A stretch of 64,000 bases of DNA, from positions 186,001 to 250,000 of the forward strand of contig BLZA01000018.1 in assembly GCA_013423385.1 (NCBI GenBank), given 5' to 3'. The notes under the pieces were generated by a model. It searched no databases, was not told the DNA's origin, and worked only from the letters and a program-made list of their open reading frames with translations. Shown one piece after another: positions 61,230-64,000 of this stretch; the stretch's first letter is position 1, and every line of letters starts with the position of its first letter. This DNA comes from Naganishia liquefaciens (taxonomy: Eukaryota; Basidiomycota; Tremellomycetes; Filobasidiales; Filobasidiaceae). The translations under genes were made by a program, and so were the position numbers.

Positions 61230-64000
61230 ATGTCAGACTCTCCTAAGTCTGCACGCACGGCATTCAAGCCGATTAGCAAGATGGCGTCCCGCTCCATTCT
61301 GCGCGACCGCAACCCACCAAACCCCCAGCCTGAGGCCGAGCTACATATGGTCACGCCCGCGCGCAACAAGATCCAGTCGTTCTTTGGCAAGGTGGATCGC
61401 GCAACGAGCAAGACACCGCCTCCTGCCGTTCCGGCAATTCCTACACAGCATCGGGCTCAGAGTACACCGGGTGTTGCAGAGGGGAAGAGACGGGGCTACG
61501 ATGTTGGGACAATGATCCAGGAGAAAATTCCGCCGCCGCCGCCGCCCGTTCCAAAGATCAGGGCAGGCATGACGCCCGAAGCGCGAACGAGGTTGATGCC
61601 GACGCCGAAACCTCTGCCTCCGTCCAAGCTCCGCTCGCAGGCTTCAGCAACGTCGGGAACGACAATGCGACTGGTCCCGCGTAAAAGCGTCAGTCAGTCG
61701 GCGGCGATGGATCCGTTCGAGCTGCCGCTTCGTACGGAGGATGCAAGAGTGACGATTCCAGATGTTGGATGGCAAGAGCTAGGTAGTCAGAGCAGTCATG
61801 AAACCGTTCTCGTAACAGTCCGGTAAGCATGTCCTTTGCTCTCGTCTCGATCTATCATTCTTATCGTCAAACGGCTTAGGATCCGTCCCCTCGACCCTGC
61901 CAACACGCACGACAGCAATGCATGGTCAACACCTATCGACGCCGGCTATCCCCTGCCCCGAACCATCCGGCTCGCCGACGGTACGCGCAAAGAGTGGACT
62001 TTTGACCAAATCTTACCCGCGGGAACGACCAATGCCCAGGCGTACCTTGTCAGTGCGCTTCCGCACGTGCGCGCGGCCATGCAGGGTTACAATGCAGTCT
62101 GCTTTGCATATGGGCAGACGGGGTCGGGCAAGTCGCACACGATGACGGGAACTATGGATGCGCCCGGTGTGGTGCCGCTCGCTGTCGATGAGATCTTCCA
62201 GATTATTCGAAACGGGAGTGACAGGGAATGGGTGCTTCGCGCGAGTTATCTTGAGCTTTACAACGAGACGTTGGTGGATCTTCTGACGCCCGTCGGCAGC
62301 GGCGCTGGGGAGATCCAGATTTTGAATGGCAAGAAGGAGGGCGAAGTGCAGATCAACGGATTGACCGAGATGGTCGTCACCAATGTCGCCGAGGTGCGCA
62401 AGGTGTTGAGCATTGGAGATGGCAGGAGACGGACGGGCTGCACGGACTGGAATGAACGCAGTTCGAGAAGTCATAGTGTGTTCCGGGTGGTGAGTAGTGG
62501 GACAACCAGTTGTGGTCACCGCTGACAAGCGTTCTAGGTCATTGAATCGCGGTCCAAGTCGGGCGTAGATGAAGACGGCCGAAAGCCGAATACCAAAGCG
62601 ACTCGGATTAGTACCCTCGTGCGTCCTCCTGTTAGGGAATGCTGGCACCTACTGATTCTCTGCAGAGCTTGATCGATCTCGCAGGATCAGAAAAGGCTAC
62701 GGCGAGCAAGGAGAGGAACGCCGAGGGTCGGCATATCAATCAATCGCAAGTTCTAAAAACTTGTGGTCGTTAACGACACTGACGCTGTTACAGGTTGTTG
62801 ACGCTCAAGAATGTCATCTCTAAACTGGCAGAGCAAAGCGCGAAGAAAACGACGGGCCATATCCCCTACCGAGATTCTAAACTGTTCGTCCCACCTTCAC
62901 CTTGAGCGGTGATATGCTTGGTCTCATTGTCTCTCAGGACGCGTCTCCTGCAACCCTCTCTCTTCGGTGACGCCAAGATCTCAGTCATTTGCACAATCAA
63001 TCCTTCTCTCAGCGCCATTGCCGAAAGTCAATCGACGCTGGCGTTCGCGGCGGGTATTAAGCGCGTGGTCTTGCATGCGAAACAGACCGAGGTCGTCGAC
63101 CCTGCGGCACTCATTCAACAGTATCAGACGGAGATTGCGGATCTAAAGGTGGGTCGGCCGTGCTTTGTGGGATTCTGCAAGACCGTCTGACGTTTTTTCG
63201 GCTCTAGGCCAAACTCGCAGAAAAGGATGCAGAGATGTCGCAAGCATCGCAAAGTGGATATAAGCGCATGACCGTCAAGGAGGTGAGCAACACGTTATTC
63301 CACGCGGGTACTGCATCTGACGTTCAAATCCAGCGCCAAGAAGAGGAAAATCAGCGAAGTCGATTGCAAGAACTGAGGCGATTGATCTTGACGTCGAGCA
63401 ATGTGGAAGATGAGGAGTCTGGAGAAGCGGATGCAAAGGTATGTCAAATGGACAAGTAAATGAAAACGTTTGCTGACATTTCCGCTAGACTCGCCCATTA
63501 AGTCCGACGAAGGTCAAGATAAAGTACGAGGCTTCCTCGTTCACTGTAGGTGAAATCTTTCGAGTATCTGCTCAAGGGCTGATCGAAGGATATCAGCTGC
63601 AAGAGGAGCTATGTGTATCGCAAGCCAAGGTTCAGCAACAGGCACTCGAAATCGAGGAGTTGAAGCGTCAACTAGCGCTCAGACCGCAGAATGTTGACGA
63701 AGAGGTCGCAAGGTTGAGGCTGGAAGTCGATCAGCTCAACGAAATTATCAGTGGGTGTTCCGCCAGCGAATTGGAACAACGCTGAATTTCACTTACAGAG
63801 GACTATGAGAGCGAGATGCAGGAACCGAGCATCAAACTCCGAGAGGACGTCGAAGCAGAATGGCTACCAAAGGTTCAGAAGCTTGAAGCCAGAGCCAAAG
63901 AACGCGAGACCTTCTACAAGAGCCTCTACGACTCGGTACTCGAGCTCAAGAGCCAAAAAGCGCAGCTGAAAGAGGTGAGTCTTGAGTCTTTCCATCAAAA
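61230..64000 (+). CDS. Kinesin-7 (CENP-E/Kip2)-like motor protein, 3' partial
   Basis: This is a microtubule motor with an N-terminal motor domain. The start at 61230 (context CACCATGTC) gives MSDSPKSARTAFKPISK and a basic, Pro-rich head of about 200 residues. The motor begins VLVTVRIRPLDPANTHD after an intron. The P-loop is AYGQTGSGKSHTMTG, switch I NERSSRSHSVFRV, and switch II LSLIDLAGSEKAT. RDSKLTRLLQPSLFGDAKIS, VICTINPSLSAIAESQSTLA and FAAGIKRVVLHAKQTEVVDP follow. A neck and coiled coil (ALIQQYQTEIADLKAKLAEK) run on to the window edge, where the frame is still open before a donor-like GTGAGT near 63975. The class is inferred from the neck and the loop sequences. Roughly nine introns are visible. 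The gene continues beyond 64000. Confidence 0.88.

Overview
This window looks like nuclear chromosomal DNA of a fungus, most likely a basidiomycete. Nearly every gene is cut by short introns (about 50-110 bases, GT...AG). Genes lie close together on both strands, and the set is eukaryotic: Miro GTPase, Atg9, Bud27/URI, Tah18, Yos9, Rpn13, kinesin and a Zn2Cys6 factor. The basidiomycete placement is inferred from gene make-up and intron density. No rRNA, tRNA, CRISPR array or intact transposon was recognised. Gene ends were set by joining open frames at plausible splice sites by eye, so single exon borders may be off.

Layout. 1-6.9 kb: a 5'-partial Pet127-type mitochondrial RNA protein (+), a lipidated Ego1/LAMTOR1-like protein (-) and a WRAP53/TCAB1-type WD40 protein (+), the last two divergent. 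7.1-9.9 kb: an unrecognised membrane protein (-) with Gln tracts, an in-frame 348-base duplication and an in-frame stop. 10-12.8 kb: gene-poor. 12.8-18.6 kb: two unrelated MFS transporters (-) separated by about 1.4 kb without a gene. 19.3-26.6 kb: an HMCES/SRAP DNA-crosslink sensor (-), a MYST acetyltransferase (+) and the ER lectin Yos9 (+). 26.7-37.2 kb: phosphatidylserine synthase (-), Bud27/URI (-), then Tah18 (+) and Gem1/Miro (+). 37.7-45.2 kb: a Zn2Cys6 regulator (+) and Atg9 (+). 45.3-53.6 kb: a very long gene (-) joining a Ser-rich/helical part, a SET domain and the tRNA deaminase subunit Tad3; a Mim1/Tom13 protein with a large extra N-terminal part (-); and a SET-MYND protein (+). 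53.6-58.4 kb: a looser region with two secreted RlpA/expansin-like genes, one whole and one apparently broken. 59-64 kb: proteasome receptor Rpn13 (-) and a kinesin-7-like motor (+) that runs off the right edge.

Functional threads. Several genes touch mitochondria (Pet127, Gem1, Mim1), ER and lipids (Yos9, phosphatidylserine synthase), autophagy and TORC1 signalling at the vacuole (Atg9, Ego1-like), genome and RNA care (HMCES, TCAB1, Tad3) and chromatin (MYST, SET proteins). These are ordinary housekeeping neighbours, not a cluster.

The points most worth a second look are the SET-Tad3 composite, a MYST enzyme with Thr where the active-site Cys should be, the enlarged Mim1, the 46-residue loop inside the Zn2Cys6 finger, and the repeat-rich membrane protein at 7-10 kb. 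I saw no clear sign of an undescribed multi-gene system.
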